Below are positions 27,201-33,200 of a stretch of DNA of 64,000 nt, piece by piece. The notes beneath the pieces are model-generated. The model was not told the DNA's origin. It searched no databases and saw only the letters and a program-made list of their open reading frames with translations. Source of the DNA: Phoronis australis (lineage: Eukaryota > Phoronida > Phoronidae); NCBI GenBank assembly GCA_002633005.1, contig NMRA01000448.1:308286-372285 (forward strand). The letters are read 5' to 3'. Both the position numbers and the translations under genes were made by a program. The number at the start of each line of letters is the position of its first letter. Within the stretch, counting starts at the first letter, position 1.

Positions 27201-30200
27201 AAAGTTTCAAAACATCTTGCAAGGGGTTCAGGGGATACCTCTGTAGATGCAAAAAAAATGTCAATAGGGTGCACCACAGTAGTTGGGACTCATTTGAAAA
27301 CTCGCGTCAGTAGGAACACATCTGCCAAAATTTCATAATCATCCTTAGTGCAGTTTGGCAGATACAGACTGAAGCTGATGACAAAAACTGACTAAAAAAT
27401 AATTAAAATCGCATCAAGGGATAAGAAGACCATCAAAAACGAACTAATAAAAGACAAAATACAAAATTTTTGATTACTACAATGGGTAAAACATTATTTC
27501 AAATGAACAAAAATACATACAAATTATGACATGAAAAATTCTTGTGTAATTGATTAAGACACTTGTTAATTAACAACCAATTCACGATTTCTTTAAGCTT
27601 TAAGTGCAACAAAAATTCTTTTTCCAAAATATAGTTTAGTAACTCTAGACACCATATCCACACCTTAACACTGGATTTTTCCTGGGGTTTGGCGATAAGA
27701 TGAGGGTATTTTGACCCAAAGGGAATAGAAGACCCCCCAGAACTTGTATAAAAGAGGAAATATGACAATTTTGATTACCACAATGGATAAAACATATTAT
27801 TTCAAATACATCAGAAGATTTGACCAATTTAGTCTCAAATACAACAAAAATGAAACAAAAATATGAGATACATCTGGGGTAACTAAATAAGCTGGCTTCA
27901 AATTAAAGCTAAACTGCTTGAAGCATATCTAGTGGCAACAAATGAAAGTACATGGGATTGTGATGCATGAAACAGTCTATTGTTTCATATGACAAAAACC
28001 AAAATCCAAAAGGCAAAAATAATTATTCACTCTGCTGTAATTTAGCTGCAAACATCTAAGTCATGATTGTTGCCACTTTCTTCGTCATGTGATTTCTTTT
28101 CTCTTGATAGAGCGTCATAATCTTCATCGACATCACTGTCCCCACCATCATCTCTCTCAGCATCGCCACCATCGTCATCTGGCTCTGTTTCGACTTGAAC
28201 CTCTGGAATGAGTGCAAGGATCATCTGTTCTCTAGGGAATCAAATGATGCGAAATTTGCTGTCAACATTTTCCCATCCATTGGTGGGCATTTTGAACCGG
28301 TGCTTCTTGAGTGGGACAAGTTTCCGTGCTCCAAACAACACAAAAACAAAATCTTGCAAGATTTTGAGGGCTTCTTCTGTTGGGACATTGCAGCTCACTG
28401 AAGTAAAGGCTCTCTGGAACTTATCACTTTTTGCCACAAATTGCATATGGTCTGTTCTTTCCTTTCCTTACAAATACACATGTATAGTTAAATCCAGTGA
28501 ACACATGTAGGCCGAGGAGTGCAGCACACATAGCTTGGCCTATCGCAGTAGCAATCTTGGTAACATTCAACTAACGCAGATCGCCTTGTCACATAGCTTG
28601 GCCTATCGCAGTGGCAATCTTGGTAACATTCAACTAACGCAGATCGCCTTGTCACATAGCTTGGTCTATCGCAGAAGCCATCTTGGTAACATTCAACTAA
28701 CGCAGATCGCCTTGTCACATAGCTTGGTCTATCGCAGAAGCCATCTTGGTAACATTCAACTAACGCAGATCGCCTTGTCCTACAGTCCCAGCCTCCATCC
28801 ACACCGTGAATGTAACTCAATGGACATGGTGTAGGAGCAAACTAGACAGAAGCTCTTATGACCATGTGGCCAGGTGTGCACTTGTCCGTCTCAATCATTA
28901 AGGAAGACACTGGTGTCGGCTTCTGAGAAATTACAATTTAGAGATGGAACTGATTCTGAGCATACTTCTCCATCTTCAACGAAGAATCGAGCGCACTCTC
29001 CCATCACCCTGAAATACACTTCCCTTTGATCTAGAAGTGGCCTGCAGAAGTTGCTTGACCAATCCTTGGTGAGAAATATGGGTAGCTCTTGTTTGAACAA
29101 CTCCCTCCCAAGCTCCTCGAAGGTTGAGTCTTTTTCTCTGTTCAGATCCTTCTAAATCAAGTTTTCCTCCTACAACAGGGTCTTATTGTTTCTCGCGGTC
29201 CAAACACCCCCGTCTTATGTATAAACCCCAGGAAAAAACTGCATCTTCATATAAACATATGGTGTCTAAGGTTGCTAAACTATCTTGTGGGAAAAGAACT
29301 GTGTCTGTGTTTCATCACTTGTTGCTGGGCCTAGCTAGGTGGCCACTATATTCTCTCTTCTTCTGATGATGGTGTTTGAATAAATAACACCGAAACATGT
29401 CAAGTTGTTTTAAAACCGTAGTTGTTTTTACTAATATATGCTGCTACTTGTTATCATGGAGAAAAGAACTTTAATTGTTACACTTAAAAGTTTAAATAAA
29501 TCGTAAATTGACCATTAATAAGTGTCCTAATTAATAAAAGTTTTTTAAGTGTTAAGTTGTATCTTTGTTCATTTATGTTTTATCCATAGCAGAAATCAAA
29601 ATTGTCATATTTCCTCTCTTACACAAGTTCATTTTTGGAGATCTTGTTATCCTTAAGGGTCCAAACATCCCCGTCTTATCTGCGAACCCCCAAAAAATCA
29701 CTTCTTAAATTTGTGGATATGGTGTCCAGAGTCTCTAAACCATCTTTTGGAAAAAGAATTTCTGTTGCACTTTTTAACATTTTACATAAATCATTAATTG
29801 GTCAATAATTAGTAGGCGTCTTAATATTAAATAACCCCAGGCATTTTCCCGTCTTAAGTTTCATCCTTTTAATTTGAGTGGTAAATGAAATAAACTTGAA
29901 ACGAATGTTACACTCGAAATTTTAATTAACTACACAGTCTTTCGGTTAGCATCGTTTGTGCTGGAGGTCCTTCGTGTGCTGCTCCAGATAGCCTTAAAAC
30001 GAAAACTAACAACTCCAAAAACAACTTGGATGTAAATTTTAGAGCAATGACAAAAAAGTCGGAAAAATGAATATTAAGAATTTCAGAAAAAAGTAGGAAA
30101 AAGCCAAAAAAGTAGGAAACAGAATTAATGATCCTTCAAGCGGTTTAGTGGATGGAGAGGGTGATGTCAAAAATTTTCAAAACGGCGCAGAATACGTCAA

Positions 30201-33200
30201 ATCCATCCGAAAATGAGAAGGTGCCGTCGTCTCCTTAACAGAAACTTACTTGCAAAATTTCATGATTATGACAACAGTGACTATATGTGGACTCTATCCA
30301 ACAAGAGCAACGCAGAGCATTGAAATGTGCCAACAGCACTGCAGTGTGCTTCAGTGGGTGCATTCAGAACCTCCAGTACAACCGAAAACCGGAAGGTAGT
30401 GTCATCTCACTAACAGTTACCTATTTGCCAGATACGGCGGTGGTAAACGAAAAAAAAAATTGTCAGACGGACAGGGATGATGGCATAATGCGCCCACATA
30501 ATATATAAACTCAACGACTGTAATATATTATTTACACAAAATTTAAATGAAGTTTTGTAAAATGGGGCAAATCAGTAATTTTTTCCTACCAGAGAGACTC
30601 TGCTGAAGAGCTGCATTCTGAGCTTTCATGCGTCGCACTTCCGAGTCAGCGCCATCTTCATGCGTTTCTGTTCGGTCTTTTAGGCGATCTTCCAAGTCTT
30701 TTTGAAGCCTTTCGTTAGATTCAACGAGCTAATGTGACAAGTGCGAAAAAATTAAGCACATGATTAAAATACCAATTAAGCGAATAACAAAAGCGTAATT
30801 AGGTCAATTAGACCTTTCAAGTACGTGTGAATGAATTTTCCCATTAAAGAAAAAAATGAACTCTTAGACTATTTCTTGGATGATTTTATCACGCGCTATT
30901 AGGAAATGTAATTGAGAAATGTGAAATCCCATAAAACATCACGTTTGACGTCAAAACATCAGCCAAAAGAATGTTTGTCTTAAATTAGGCTTTAACTAAT
31001 GTTGTATTTAACAAAGCTCTGCTCCCAACCTGCCAACAAAATTTCATGAAACAAAGCGCAGAAGTTAACAAAGAAATTCTTGTGACTTAATGTCAGCTTG
31101 ATAAAGCAAATTTCATAAAACAAAGCGCAGAAGTTAACAAAAAAAATTCTTGTGACTTAACGCCAATTTGATAAAGCTTGGCCATACCACAGACAGCTCC
31201 TGCATAAGTGTAGAGTTCTGCAGCTGAAACTCTTCCTCCTGGCTGGACAACTTTCTCTGCAAACTATCATTATCTAGGAGCAGCAGTTCCACCTCCTGAA
31301 GAAAAGCAGGAAGATGCATCAAGAAGGGAAACAGCAGTCACTTGACATACACTGTACAGAGATGCTGAACTTTTGACCTACTTGGGATGGTGTTGGATTC
31401 TGGGTAACAATTGTTTCCAGCACACCTTATTCCAGCAATTCTGTTAGCTTAAAAAGGTGGCTTGACAATTGCTGTTGTTTATTTTTGTGCTACGGTACTA
31501 AGATTGTTCAACATATGAAGACGACAGACTATTGGCAGTGCTACGGTACTAAGGTTGTTCAACACATGAAGACGACAGACTATTGGCAGTGCTACGGTAC
31601 TTAGATTGTTCAACATATGAAGACGACAGACTATTGGCAGTGCTACGGTACTTAGATTGTTCAACACATGAAGGCGACAGACTATTGGCAGTGCTACGGT
31701 ACTTAGATTGTTCAACATATGAAGACGACAGACTATTGGCAGTGCTACGGTACTTAGATTGTTCAACATATGAAGACGACAGACTATTGGCAGACACCCA
31801 TCAAAATGATGATGCAGGACACACAATTCAATAACAAGCTAATGGCCGTTATTACTGACAATAGTGTCCATGTAATTAACGCTGTGTTAGCAGATACGAG
31901 ATGATATTGTTCAACTTGTAATAAGTGCCTACATACTTTCGCCTTTTTGCTTTTGGAGACAGCCTTATTTGCTCTGTCTAAATCTCTGCTGATTGAATCC
32001 AATTGTTTTTGTAGACTCTGCAGTTCTGAAACAGAATGAAATGCATTTAGTTATGTTTAAGCGCTTCCAAACACTCTTTCACTCAAAAACAACCCTTTTA
32101 AAAATGCAATATTCAATTGTGAAACTCACTCTCAAGACAATTGCTACTTTTTAATCTCCGAGTGTTATAAACAAACCACTTTAATGGTAAAACCTTACCA
32201 ATTTTTGGACAAAACTATTTACCAAACAGGTGGTGTTTTTGCATTAAAATTGATGAGAATGTCCACAAGTTTTCAAAAGATTTGTATTGGTAGCTTCAGA
32301 AGCTGAACAATACAAAACACTTTAGTGCTATGTAAAACAAAGAAATTTCACGTCTAGTTCATCATGTTTTGTGTCCTACATTGATGACATGTTATCATCG
32401 AAATAAAATATCATAAAGCTTTAAAAACGATGACAAAAGGATTACTAATCAAATACACGAGTCTTCGGAGGCAAATAAAACAACGACAATTAACTGCTAA
32501 TCAAATGTTATTTTACATCAAGCTCATTATGGCAGCTGCTCCAATATTAACCATTCTTTCACAAAGTCCTCAGACTCATAGTAATCATTCCACAATTTTG
32601 ACTCCTCTTATGTTCTCGGCAAGATTACAAAATTTACTTACAGAATTTATCACAAGGAATTCTAATTGAACTACTTTGAAATGTAGTCCTCTATCCTATC
32701 TTCTGATATTAAAAATTGTAAGCAAGCCGATATCTCAGTTTACAATGAAATTCTTCAAAAACCTACAAATGTGAATAAATGATTTCTAAACAGTGATGTG
32801 GTAAAAATTATCCAAAACTAGTGAAATTAGTGCGAGAGGCAAAATTTTCATCTAAAGTCTCATTTTTCATATTAACAGAAACTGCTTACCAACATCTTGT
32901 CGTTTGGATTTATCATTAATCTGGTAGTTCTCTGTCCTCAGCTCAATCAGTTGAAGCTGAAATCAGCAAGTACATGTTAATAAACCATAGCTAGGAAACA
33001 AAACTGAATGTGAATTTTTTAAGCACATTTATCGTGTAATCTAGCAGCATTAACTACACATAATGTCGAGACAGAAAATCATACATTCGGTATTCTGACC
33101 TGATGATTACACAAGATGAGTATGCTTGGGAGATTACTAGCGTACCCTCTGAAGTCTTTGGTCCATGAGGATAGATTGTTGAAAGGGAGACTTTCAAATA

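Larger units (their letters stand above)
27535..29830. mobile_element. ~2.3-kb transposon remnant with ~250-base inverted arms
   Basis: The left arm (27535-27810) and right arm (29565-29830) are inverted copies: AAGAGGAAATATGACAATTT and TTACTATGGATAAAACAT-like sequence on the inner side, GTGCAACA-AAATTCTTTTTCC further out. A third, partial copy in right-arm orientation lies at 29155-29545. Between the arms are broken coding remnants (28030-29150, minus strand). No target duplication was identified. Confidence 0.6.

Noticed and set aside
31488-31793. CRISPR array
   Set aside because: The units are contiguous with no unique spacers, in animal DNA.
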